Origin: PNAI01 sp035501735
GTDB lineage: Bacteria; Pseudomonadota; Alphaproteobacteria; Rhizobiales; Xanthobacteraceae
DNA length: 64,000 bases
Direction of reading: 5' to 3'
Assembly: GCA_035501735.1 (NCBI GenBank)
Contig: DATJVR010000031.1
Coordinates: 99,097 to 163,096 of the forward strand
Shown here: in pieces, positions 42,938-52,749 of the stretch
Position numbering within the stretch: the first letter of the stretch is position 1
How the letters are laid out: every line of letters starts with the position of its first letter
Notes under the pieces: model-generated
The model's database searches: none
What the model was told of the DNA's origin: nothing
The model's input: the letters and a program-made list of their open reading frames with translations, nothing else
Program-made: the position numbers and the translations under genes

Positions 42938-43894
42938 ATGAACGCAGCCGACCTCATCGCGAACATGTTGGGCGACAGCGACAGCATGATGCTGACTGTG
43001 CTGGTGTTCCTGGCCGCCGCGACGCTGGCATTCTGCGTCATGGCGGCGATGCAGATACGCGGATCGGTCAAGCGCCGTGCAGCCGGCCTGTCAAGCACCA
43101 TCGAATACGTCGATCGCCCGCGTTCGCTGCGGTATTCCAGTTTCAAGCTCGCGCAACGCCTGCTCGAACATGCAACCAAGCATTACGCCTCCAGCAACCA
43201 GGATGACACCAAGGTGCTGCGCAGCAGGCTGATCAAGGCCGGCATCTTCGATCCGCGCGCGGTCGGTTACTTCTTCGTCGGCCGAACAGCGCTCGCGATC
43301 GCGCTCGCGGCGGGCATGTTCTTTTTCGCCCCCGTATCCGAAAACAGCGGGGCGATTTGGTTCTTGGTGATCGTGGGTGGAATCGTCGGCTACGTCGGCC
43401 CCAGCATGTACATCGACCGTCGGATAAAATCGCGCAAGATGGAACACCAGGCCGGCTTCCCGGATTTCATGGATCTGCTGGTGGTCTGCGCGGATTCCGG
43501 GCTCAGCATGGAAGCGTCCCTCGATCGCGTCGGTCGCGAGCTCGGCGACAGCTATCCGTCGCTGACCGCCAACATCCATATGGCCAATCTGGAAATCCGC
43601 GCCGGCCGCACCATGAGCGACGCGCTTGATCATCTCAGCGAACGTCTCGGCCTGGAGGAGGCGCGTTCGTTCGCTACCCTCATTCAGCAGTCCGAGGAAC
43701 TCGGCTCGAGCATTACCGACGCGCTCCGCGTCTACAGCGACGACATGCGCCACAAGCGGCTCTCGCGCGCGGAGGAGAAGGCCTACAGCCTCCCCGCCAA
43801 GCTCTCGTTGCCGATGATGATCTGCATCTTCCCGGTGATCTTCGTTGTCATCATGTTGCCGGTCTTCGTCCGCCTGCATCTCGGCATGTATTGA
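42938..43894 (+). CDS. tadC: Tad pilus inner-membrane protein TadC
   Basis: A 318-residue paralogue of TadB. The T2SSF core reads FPDFMDLLVVCADSGLSMEASLDRV, followed by AEEKAYSLPAKLSLPMMICIFPVI near the C-terminus. N-terminal and central helices match the platform design. The ATG at 42938 is two bases after the tadB stop; longer frames upstream run through tadB and are not used. Confidence 0.92.
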   Translation: MNAADLIANMLGDSDSMMLTVLVFLAAATLAFCVMAAMQIRGSVKRRAAGLSSTIEYVDRPRSLRYSSFKLAQRLLEHATKHYASSNQDDTKVLRSRLIKAGIFDPRAVGYFFVGRTALAIALAAGMFFFAPVSENSGAIWFLVIVGGIVGYVGPSMYIDRRIKSRKMEHQAGFPDFMDLLVVCADSGLSMEASLDRVGRELGDSYPSLTANIHMANLEIRAGRTMSDALDHLSERLGLEEARSFATLIQQSEELGSSITDALRVYSDDMRHKRLSRAEEKAYSLPAKLSLPMMICIFPVIFVVIMLPVFVRLHLGMY

Positions 43895-44009
43895 CGCGCT
43901 CCCGCGCCTTATTCCGAAAATAAATCAGTGGCTTACGCAGTAGCCCGCACGCCCGCGAGCAATTTCTTAACCATCCTCGCCTAGCTTCGCGTTTTCTTGG
44001 AGTGCGCGT

Positions 44010-44597
44010 ATGCGAGTCGGTAAGCCCCAAGTTGTCCTTGTCCTGGCCGCGTGCTTGGTGGGACTGGCGGGCTGCGTCACCGGATCGAATCTCGCCGAAA
44101 CGCCGCCGCCCGGCGGCGACGTGCAGACGACCTCCTCGGTGCCGGATAATACCGCGGACACAACCGGAACGGTCGCCGCGCCGGCACAGCCGTCCGCCGC
44201 CGCGCCCGATGTCCTCGGCAGCGATCCGAAGGACGAGCTCAGCATCGCCAAGCAATATTTCCGTCAAGGCGGGTTCGGCCTCGCCGAACGCTATTTCCGT
44301 CGGGCCGTAGAGCTGCATCCGCGCGATGCCGAGGCCTGGGTAGGGCTTGCGGCGTCCTATGACCGCTTGCGCCGTTTCGATCTTGCCGATCGCGCCTACA
44401 AGCGCGTCATCGCGCTCATAGGTCCGACGCCCGAGGTCCTCAACAACCAGGGCTACTCTTACCTGCTGCGCGGCGATTACCGTCGTGCCCGCGCAACCCT
44501 GCTGGCGGCAAAGGCGAAGAGTCCCGAAAACCCCTTCATCAAGACCAACCTGGAACTGCTCGCCGAAACCCAGCGTAACGCCAAAGGGATCAACTAG
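44010..44597 (+). CDS. TadD-like TPR lipoprotein
   Basis: A 195-residue lipoprotein. The lipobox LAGC at about residue 19-22 ends the signal (VVLVLAACLVGLAGC). After a low-complexity Pro/Ala/Thr linker come three TPR-like repeats from about residue 75 (DELSIAKQYFRQGGFGLAERYFRRAVELHPRDAEAWVGLA, cited by region). TadD helps secretin assembly in Tad systems. GGAG lies seven bases before the ATG, and the gene closes the pilus cluster with a 115-base gap after tadC. Confidence 0.85.
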   Translation: MRVGKPQVVLVLAACLVGLAGCVTGSNLAETPPPGGDVQTTSSVPDNTADTTGTVAAPAQPSAAAPDVLGSDPKDELSIAKQYFRQGGFGLAERYFRRAVELHPRDAEAWVGLAASYDRLRRFDLADRAYKRVIALIGPTPEVLNNQGYSYLLRGDYRRARATLLAAKAKSPENPFIKTNLELLAETQRNAKGIN

Positions 44598-44739
44598 CGG
44601 TCGGCCGGCAGGTCGGCGGGCAATTCGCCAGTCTCTTCCAATATCACCAAAGCGGCATTGGCCACCAAGACATCTGGATTTGCGTGCTGGACTTTGCGCA
44701 AGTGCCGTGTCAACCACATATCAGGCGACGGAGGAGCGC

Positions 44740-45207
44740 ATGTTCGAAGCGTTCAAGAATTTCGTTGCCGACCTCACCAGCGGGGATAAACACCCGAGCG
44801 GGTTCGATGAAAACGACAACCGCCTGGCGGCCGCCGCGCTCCTTGTTCATGCCGCCGCGATCGATGGCAACATCTCGGACGCCGAGCTCAAGATGCTGCA
44901 CGCGTTGCTGAAACAGCGCTTTGAACTCGACGATTCCTCGACCGACAAGCTGATGGAAGCCGCCACCGCCGCCGAACATGAGGCGGTCGATCTTTATCAT
45001 TTCACGCATGTGCTCAATCGCTCGCTTGACGAGGCTGGCCGCATCCGCTTGATCGAGATGCTGTGGCAGATCGCTTTTGCCGATGGCCGCATCACCGAGT
45101 TTTCCGAAAATCTGATTTGGCGCGCCGCCGATCTGCTTGGCATTTCTTCACGCGAACGCATTGCGCTGCGTCAGCGCGTCACCGGCACTTCGACGCGCGG
45201 CGCATGA
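44740..45207 (+). CDS. TerB-family (tellurite resistance TerB-like) protein
   Basis: A 155-residue cytoplasmic all-helical protein of the TerB-like fold. Two acidic repeats hold probable metal-binding positions: AIDGNISDAELKML near residue 45 and FADGRITEFSENLIW near 110. The family is linked to metal or stress responses, but function is mostly unknown; tellurite resistance itself cannot be inferred. GAGGAG precedes the ATG. The stop overlaps the next gene's start by four bases (ATGA). Confidence 0.85.
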   Translation: MFEAFKNFVADLTSGDKHPSGFDENDNRLAAAALLVHAAAIDGNISDAELKMLHALLKQRFELDDSSTDKLMEAATAAEHEAVDLYHFTHVLNRSLDEAGRIRLIEMLWQIAFADGRITEFSENLIWRAADLLGISSRERIALRQRVTGTSTRGA

Positions 45208-46001
45208 CGGCCGTCACCATTATCACCGGCGCTTCCGCGGGCATCGGCACCGAGCTTGCGCGGGTGTTTGCCCGCAATCGCCATGCCCTGGTGCTGATCG
45301 CGCGCCGCGCCGACCGCTTGAACACGCTCGCCGCCGAAATCGCAGCCGAAGGGCGGCATGCCCCGATGGTGCTGCCACTCGACCTGACGGCGCCCGGTGC
45401 GCTCGCGCGCCTCAGCGACGCGCTCGCCGCGCGCGGGCTTGAGCCGCAATACATCGTCAATAATGCCGGCTTCGGCTTGATCGGTCCGGCCGCCGCGCTC
45501 GACCGCGCCGCGCAGGCGAACATGATCGACCTCAACATCCGCGCGCTGACCGAGCTGTCGCTCGCTTTCGTCGATAGTCTTGCGCGCCAGCAAGGCGGCC
45601 TGCTCAACGTGGCCTCGCTTGCAAGCTTTCTGCCGGGGCCCGGCATGGCGGTCTACTACGCCACCAAGGCCTACGTGCTCTCGTTCAGCGAAGCGCTGCA
45701 CCACGAGCTCAAATCGCGCGGCGTGCGGGTCAGCTGCCTCTGCCCCGGTCCGGTGCCGACCGAATTTGCCGCCCGCGCGGGCGCCATCGAGCGGGCGCCT
45801 CCGAACCTGCTGACCCAATCCGCCGCCTATGTGGCGGAGGAGGGCTATCGCGGTCTGCTGGCCGGCAAACGCGTGATCGTCCCCGGCACCGCCAACAAGC
45901 TTGTTCCGTTCATCACGCGCATCGTGCCGCGGTCGTTGCTGCTTGCGGGCGTCGCGGCGCGGCAGAGGCGCCGTTTGTCGAGCCCCGCGCCGCGCACATA
46001 G
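45204..46001 (+). CDS. Short-chain dehydrogenase/reductase
   Basis: A 265-residue SDR. The cofactor motif is TGASAGIG at about residues 8-15, the NNAG motif is in YIVNNAGFG, and the catalytic serine and Tyr-Lys pair are in NVASLAS and YYATKAY (YxxxK). It belongs to the classical SDR group near ketoreductases that act on lipids or steroids. Translation is coupled to the TerB gene. Substrate unknown. Confidence 0.9.
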   Translation: MTAVTIITGASAGIGTELARVFARNRHALVLIARRADRLNTLAAEIAAEGRHAPMVLPLDLTAPGALARLSDALAARGLEPQYIVNNAGFGLIGPAAALDRAAQANMIDLNIRALTELSLAFVDSLARQQGGLLNVASLASFLPGPGMAVYYATKAYVLSFSEALHHELKSRGVRVSCLCPGPVPTEFAARAGAIERAPPNLLTQSAAYVAEEGYRGLLAGKRVIVPGTANKLVPFITRIVPRSLLLAGVAARQRRRLSSPAPRT

Positions 46002-46087
46002 CGGCTCGGCAGAGTCCGCCTGCAGTCGCGTGTTAACCGGCGTGTGCTTTGATAGTATTTTGGATTCGAATGTCTTGGTCCAATGCC

Positions 46088-46798
46088 ATGAGCTTGCCGG
46101 TCCTTATTGTTCTGCATCAGGAGCATTCGACACCCGGTCGCATCGGCCATGGTCTCAAGAGCCGCGGTTACGCGCTTGATATCCGCCGGCCGCGCTACGA
46201 CGATCCGCTGCCCAAGACCCTTAAAGATCATTCCGGCGTCGTGATCTTTGGCGGGCCGCAAAGCGCCAACGACCGCGAAGATTTCGTCCGTCGTGAGATT
46301 GATTGGATCGCGGTGCCGCTGAAGGAGAGCAAGCCGTTCCTCGGTATTTGCCTCGGCGCGCAGATGCTGGCGCAGCAGCTTGGCGCGCGCGTCTACCCGC
46401 ACCCGCAAGGCCACGCCGAGGTGGGTTACTATCCGATCCGTCCGACCGCGGCCGGTCTCAAGATGTGTCAGCCTTGGCCCGACCACGTCTATCAATGGCA
46501 TCGCGAAGGCTTCGACCTGCCGCGCGATGCCACGCTGCTGGCGGAAGGCGACACCTTTCCGGTGCAGGCCTTCCGTTACAACGGCGCGGCCTATGCGTTG
46601 CAGTTCCACGTCGATGTCACGCACGCCATGATGTGCCGTTGGACCACCCGCGGCCATGCGCGCATGGAATTGCCGAACGCCAAGCCGCGCGCCGCGCATT
46701 TCGAGGGCCGCCTGTTGCATGACTCCGGCTGTCGCGCTTGGCTCAATACTTTCCTCGATCATTGGCTTGAAGGATCGCAGTCAAAGGCGAAGGATTGA
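46088..46798 (+). CDS. Class I glutamine amidotransferase-like protein
   Basis: A 236-residue GATase1 domain protein. The nucleophile elbow is LGICLGAQ, with the catalytic cysteine near residue 94, and the histidine is in ALQFHVD. The usual HPE triad reads HVD, so the glutamate is replaced by aspartate. Such stand-alone proteins resemble GMP synthase domain homologues and gamma-glutamyl hydrolases of unknown target. ATG 46088 was chosen from three in-frame starts because it begins the first beta strand (LPVLIVLHQEH). Confidence 0.82.
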   Translation: MSLPVLIVLHQEHSTPGRIGHGLKSRGYALDIRRPRYDDPLPKTLKDHSGVVIFGGPQSANDREDFVRREIDWIAVPLKESKPFLGICLGAQMLAQQLGARVYPHPQGHAEVGYYPIRPTAAGLKMCQPWPDHVYQWHREGFDLPRDATLLAEGDTFPVQAFRYNGAAYALQFHVDVTHAMMCRWTTRGHARMELPNAKPRAAHFEGRLLHDSGCRAWLNTFLDHWLEGSQSKAKD

Positions 46799-46812
46799 TG
46801 CCGGTTGCGTCG

Positions 46813-48045
46813 TTATCCGCGCACCGGCTCGAAAGTGTCGACCCGATAGAGCTCGGAGAAGACTTTCCGCCCGATCGCCACAACCAGCAGCGTCCCGATC
46901 CCGCCGATCACCACGGTCGGAATCGCGCCGAACCACGAGGCCATCAAGCCGGCGCGGAACTCGCCGAGCTGGTTCGACGTCTGCACGAACAGCGAATTCA
47001 CTGCGCTCACCCGGCCGCGCGTGGCGTCCGGCGTTTCGAGCTGAACGATCGTCATGCGGATCACCACGCTGACCATGTCGGCCGCGCCGAGCACGCACAG
47101 CACGGCCATCGACAATTCCAGCGACCTGGACTGCGAGAACACCAGGATCGCCGCGCCGAATACCGCCACAGCGCCGAACATGGTTCGGCCCACATGGCGC
47201 CGCGGCGGCCAGCGCGTCATCACCAGCGCCATGATCAGCGCGCCCGCGCCGGGTGAGGCGCGTAGCATCCCGAGCGCCGACGGTCCGGCGTTGAAGACGT
47301 CGCGTGCGAACACCGGCAGCAGCGCGGTCGCGCCGCCAAGCACGACGGCGAACAGGTCGAGCGTGATCGCGCCCAGAATGATTGGATTGTGCCGGATGAA
47401 TTTGAATCCGGCGAACAGCACCGCGAAGCTGATCGGTTCGCGGGTGGCTGGCGCCCGCTCGATCCGGATCAGGCTCATCAGCACGCTGGCCGAGAGATAG
47501 AGCGCGCAGCACAGCGCGTAGACCAGGATCGGGTTCACGGCATAAATCAGCCCGCCGACCGCCGGTCCGGCGATGACCGCAAGCTGCGTTGCGGTCGACG
47601 ATGCCGCGGTCGCGCGCGCCAGCATCGGCAATGGCACGATCGCCGGCAGCAGCGTCTGCATGGTCGTTGCCTCAAACGCCCGCGCGGACCCGATCACGAA
47701 CACAATGGCCAGGATCGCGTTGCGCGAGAGCCAATGGCCGGCCGTGCCTGCGGCAAGCGTTGCGACCGCCACACCGGCGACAAACTGGCAGGTCCGCACG
47801 ATCAGGCGCCGGTCATGGCGGTCGGCGAGATGTCCGGCGACCAGGACGAACAGCGCCGCCGGGATGAATTGGGTGAGCCCGACGAGTCCCAAATCGAGCG
47901 GATTGCCGGTCAGGTCGTACATCTGCCAGCTGACCGCGACCGCCTGCATCTGCAGCGCGACGGTGGTTGCGATTCGGGCCAGCCAGAACGACACGAACGG
48001 CTGATGACGCGTGAGCGATGCGGTCATCTCGACGTTCGTTGTCAC
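46813..48045 (-). CDS. MFS transporter (probable drug or metabolite exporter)
   Basis: A 410-residue, 12-helix major facilitator protein. The loop between helices 2 and 3 reads GHLADRHDRRLIVR, the MFS signature. Residues after it include FVIGSARAFEATTMQTLLPAIVP and a long central loop. The GTG at 48045 gives 410 residues; the ATG six codons later is equally plausible. The 3' end lies 15 bases from the convergent amidotransferase gene. Substrate unknown. Confidence 0.85.
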   Translation of the reverse strand: MTTNVEMTASLTRHQPFVSFWLARIATTVALQMQAVAVSWQMYDLTGNPLDLGLVGLTQFIPAALFVLVAGHLADRHDRRLIVRTCQFVAGVAVATLAAGTAGHWLSRNAILAIVFVIGSARAFEATTMQTLLPAIVPLPMLARATAASSTATQLAVIAGPAVGGLIYAVNPILVYALCCALYLSASVLMSLIRIERAPATREPISFAVLFAGFKFIRHNPIILGAITLDLFAVVLGGATALLPVFARDVFNAGPSALGMLRASPGAGALIMALVMTRWPPRRHVGRTMFGAVAVFGAAILVFSQSRSLELSMAVLCVLGAADMVSVVIRMTIVQLETPDATRGRVSAVNSLFVQTSNQLGEFRAGLMASWFGAIPTVVIGGIGTLLVVAIGRKVFSELYRVDTFEPVRG

Positions 48046-48076
48046 TGCGTGATGATATCCCAGATCTGGTGGCGAT

Positions 48077-48152
48077 TGGTGGAGCCGAGGGGATTTGAAC
48101 CCCTGACCTCCTCATTGCGAACGAGGCGCTCTCCCAGCTGAGCTACGGCCCC
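48077..48152 (-). tRNA. tRNA-Ala (anticodon CGC)
   Basis: The minus strand folds into a complete 76-base cloverleaf with encoded CCA. The acceptor stem contains the G3-U70 pair that identifies alanine tRNA. The anticodon stem CCTCG/TGAGG encloses the loop TTCGCAA, giving anticodon CGC for GCG codons. The T arm is normal (GGTTCAAAT). Confidence 0.95.
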
Positions 48153-48357
48153 GCCAAAGCGCAGTGGCTCAAAAACCCTGCGCAACATTCAGCGAGCTAT
48201 GGACATTTACGGGCGCCCGGTCCGCGAAGTCAAGAATGGCGTCAGGCATGCCGCCGCGAACCAATTAACATCGTGGCAATGTCGGCTTGTTTGGCGGCAA
48301 TTGACCGGCTACCTTCGCCCCGCTTTCACGCCTTTCGGATTTGCCAAAGATTCATCC

Positions 48358-48648
48358 ATGCGCGCGCTGCTCGATGTCATCCTGATCGCCCTTCAGCTCT
48401 ATATGTGGCTCGTGATCGCCGCGGCCATTCTGTCGTGGCTGATCGCCTTCAACGTGGTGAACACGCGCAACCAGCTGGTCGCAACCGTCAGCGAGTTTCT
48501 CTACCGCATCACCGAGCCGGCGTTGCGGCCGATCCGGCAACTTCTGCCCAATCTTGGCGGCATCGACATTTCGCCGGTCATCCTCTTTCTCATTATCATT
48601 TTCATTGAGCGGGTGATCCTGCTCTACATCTATCCGAGCGTATTCTAA
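48358..48648 (+). CDS. yggT: YggT family membrane protein
   Basis: A 96-residue membrane protein with two pairs of hydrophobic helices (DVILIALQLYMWLVIAAAILSWLI and PVILFLIIIFIERVILLYI) and the family motif EPALRPIRQLLPNLGGIDISPV between. YggT proteins are linked to cell division or osmotic stress, with function unclear. It heads yggT-yggU-folD, a usual neighbourhood in alphaproteobacteria. Confidence 0.9.
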   Translation: MRALLDVILIALQLYMWLVIAAAILSWLIAFNVVNTRNQLVATVSEFLYRITEPALRPIRQLLPNLGGIDISPVILFLIIIFIERVILLYIYPSVF

Positions 48649-48652
48649 AACC

Positions 48653-48985
48653 TTGCGGCCCGCGGTGCGTCCGTGGTCTCCGGTTGCGGGCGGGGTCATT
48701 GTTGTGGTTCGTTTGACGCCGAAAGGCGGCCGCGACGCGATTGACGGTATTGAGCAACTCGGAGACGGCAGGCCTGTGCTCAAGGCGCGCGTGCGGGCGG
48801 CAGCCAGCGAAGGCGAGGCGAACGAGGCGCTCATCCGGCTGCTGGCGAGCGAACTCGATATTCCGCCTCGCAGCGTGAGCTTGCTGGCCGGCGCAACAGC
48901 GCGCGTCAAACGCGTGATGATCGCAGGCGATGCCAACGAGCTTGCGGCTGCGCTGGAGCGGATTGTCGGGGCGAGGGGAGCATGA
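48653..48985 (+). CDS. yggU: DUF167 (YggU) family protein
   Basis: A 110-residue protein of the DUF167 fold. The core reads VVRLTPKGGRDAIDG then KARVRAAASEGEANEALIRLLA, ending with GATARVKRVMIAG. Function is unknown. TTG at 48653 gives the longest frame; GTG at 48665 is possible. The stop overlaps the folD start by four bases. Confidence 0.88.
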   Translation: MRPAVRPWSPVAGGVIVVVRLTPKGGRDAIDGIEQLGDGRPVLKARVRAAASEGEANEALIRLLASELDIPPRSVSLLAGATARVKRVMIAGDANELAAALERIVGARGA

Positions 48986-49863
48986 CCGCGAAGATCATTG
49001 ACGGCAAGATGATCGCGGCCGAGTTGCGCGGCAAGGTGGCCGACGCGGTGCATCGCCTGGCGCGCGATCGCGGCATCGTTCCGGGCCTTGCGGTGGTGCT
49101 GGTCGGCGACAATCCGGCAAGCCAGATCTACGTCGGTAGCAAGAAGAAGATGACCGTGGCGGGCGGCATGAAGTCATTCGACCACGCGCTGGCGGAGCGC
49201 ACGAGCGAGGCCGAGCTGCTGACGTTGATCGGCCGCCTCAACTCCGATCCGAGCGTCAGCGGCATCCTGGTGCAATTGCCTCTGCCCAGGCACATCGACA
49301 CGCAGAAGATCATCGCCGCCATCGATCCGGCCAAGGATGTGGACGGCTTCCATCCGGTCAACGCCGGCCGGCTCGCGACCGGCCTTCCGGCGCTCGTGCC
49401 GTGCACGCCGCTCGGTTGCGTAGTGCTGGCCAAGAGCGTGCTGCCGTCGCTCGAAGGACTCGACGCCGTCGTGGTCGGCCGCTCCAACATCGTCGGCAAG
49501 CCGCTCGTTCAACTCTTGCTGAAGGAGAACGCGACCGTGACGGTGGCGCATTCCAAGACCGCGGATTTGCCGTCGGTCTGCCGCCGCGGCGATGTGCTGT
49601 TTGCCGCGATCGGCCGCGCGGAAACGATACGCGGCAACTGGATCAAACCGGGCGCAGTCGTGATCGACGTCGGCATCAACCGTGTGGCGGGCGACGGCAG
49701 GACACGGATCGTCGGCGATGTGGCCTACGCCGAAGCGGTTCAGGTGGCGAGCGCGATCACGCCGGTGCCGGGCGGCGTTGGACCCATGACCATCGCCTGC
49801 CTCCTGGTCAACACATTGCACGCGGCTTGCGGGATCGCCGGCCTTCCCGCCCCGACCTTGTGA
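48982..49863 (+). CDS. folD: Bifunctional methylenetetrahydrofolate dehydrogenase/cyclohydrolase FolD
   Basis: A 293-residue enzyme that interconverts methylene-, methenyl- and formyl-tetrahydrofolate with NADP. The catalytic lysine lies in YVGSKKKMTVAGG. The substrate loop is LVQLPLP, the NADP site is VVGRSNIVGKP, and PVPGGVGPMT ends the family signature. Its start overlaps the yggU stop, indicating coupled translation. Confidence 0.96.
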   Translation: MTAKIIDGKMIAAELRGKVADAVHRLARDRGIVPGLAVVLVGDNPASQIYVGSKKKMTVAGGMKSFDHALAERTSEAELLTLIGRLNSDPSVSGILVQLPLPRHIDTQKIIAAIDPAKDVDGFHPVNAGRLATGLPALVPCTPLGCVVLAKSVLPSLEGLDAVVVGRSNIVGKPLVQLLLKENATVTVAHSKTADLPSVCRRGDVLFAAIGRAETIRGNWIKPGAVVIDVGINRVAGDGRTRIVGDVAYAEAVQVASAITPVPGGVGPMTIACLLVNTLHAACGIAGLPAPTL

Positions 49864-49890
49864 GAATTTGTTTTCGAGGAAATCCGGATC

Positions 49891-50400
49891 TCAGCCGTTC
49901 CAGGCGAACGCGACCTTGTCGAGGGTCCGCGTGCCGAAGCGCTCGGACGAGCGCGCGACGGCGCGGCCGCCCAGCGCGCGATAGAATTCCACCGCCGGGT
50001 CGTTTTCCGAAAGCGCCCAGATCACGAGACTCTTCATCCCGCTTTGCGCGAGGTCGCGCCGCGCCGACGTGAACAGCCTGCGGCCGAAGCCGAGACCCTG
50101 ATATTCCGGGCGCAGATAAAGCTCGTAGATTTCCCCGTCGTAATACAGGCTGCGCGCGCGGTTGCGGCCGTAATTGGCATAGCCCGCGATTTCCTCGCCG
50201 AACGCCAGCACCGCAACGCGGCTGCCCTTGCGGATGGCGCTGTCCCACCACTCCGGCCCGCGGCGGCCGATCAGCTTGTCGAGCTCGACGCCCGGAATGA
50301 TGCCCTGATAGGCCGCGCGCCAAGCTTCGTCATGCGTCTCCGCAACCGCCATCGCATCGGACAGCTTGGCGCGGCGGATTTCGATCAGGACGGTGCTCAT
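49891..50400 (-). CDS. GNAT-family N-acetyltransferase
   Basis: A 169-residue acetyltransferase. The acetyl-CoA loop is GLGFGRRLF in the strand-beta4/helix-alpha3 region near residue 105, with upstream LYLRPEYQ. The C-terminus (LGGRAVARSSERFGTRTL) completes the fold. The acceptor is unknown. It is a free-standing gene, convergent with folD. Confidence 0.87.
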   Translation of the reverse strand: MSTVLIEIRRAKLSDAMAVAETHDEAWRAAYQGIIPGVELDKLIGRRGPEWWDSAIRKGSRVAVLAFGEEIAGYANYGRNRARSLYYDGEIYELYLRPEYQGLGFGRRLFTSARRDLAQSGMKSLVIWALSENDPAVEFYRALGGRAVARSSERFGTRTLDKVAFAWNG

Positions 50401-50691
50401 GCCACGATAGAAGCAAGCGGCCCGGCGGCCTTCAAGTATGGCGTGAAATCAAAAGTTAACGGTGTGGATTAATGCGGCCGATTAAGGCGTTCCGGAGCCG
50501 GTCGGCGTGAGAAAATCCGCGATGGATTGGCGCTAATTCGATGTGTGGCACCGGCGACACGCTCGCGCCGGAAACTGATTTCCTGTCTTGCTCGTGCGCC
50601 GGTCCGGACAACCGCTGGTGTCCGATCCTCGTTTCAGTGCCGCCATAATCCATAATAACGATTGTAAATAATGCGCGACTCACCGCGCGTT
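50401..50691. other. Intergenic region without visible gene
   Basis: This 291-bp stretch lies between the start of the GNAT gene and the end of typA. The codon pattern is random and no ribosome-binding site with a good frame is seen. The last 50 bases next to typA are AT-rich but show no hairpin with a T-run. Confidence 0.4.
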
Positions 50692-52521
<1,830 letters not shown>

Positions 52522-52749
52522 GAATGGTCCGAAAAGCCGACGCGGGCCTTTCTGGCCCGCGCCTCTCGCGCCGGAATATAGTCACGAATGGTCGAATGGC
52601 AAGTTAACGCGCGGCGATGCAAAGCTGGGCGAGATCGTGCTCGACGCCGCCAAAGAACGTCCGCGGCCCCCATGTCAGCGCGGTATCGCGCCTGAAGGCG
52701 GTCATGATCGCGTCACCTGCAATTTCCGTGAGTTCGAGGAAGCGTGAGA

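Noticed and set aside
44740..45207. Tellurite resistance determinant
   Set aside because: TerB-like proteins alone do not confer it, and no terA/C/D/E/Z genes are near.
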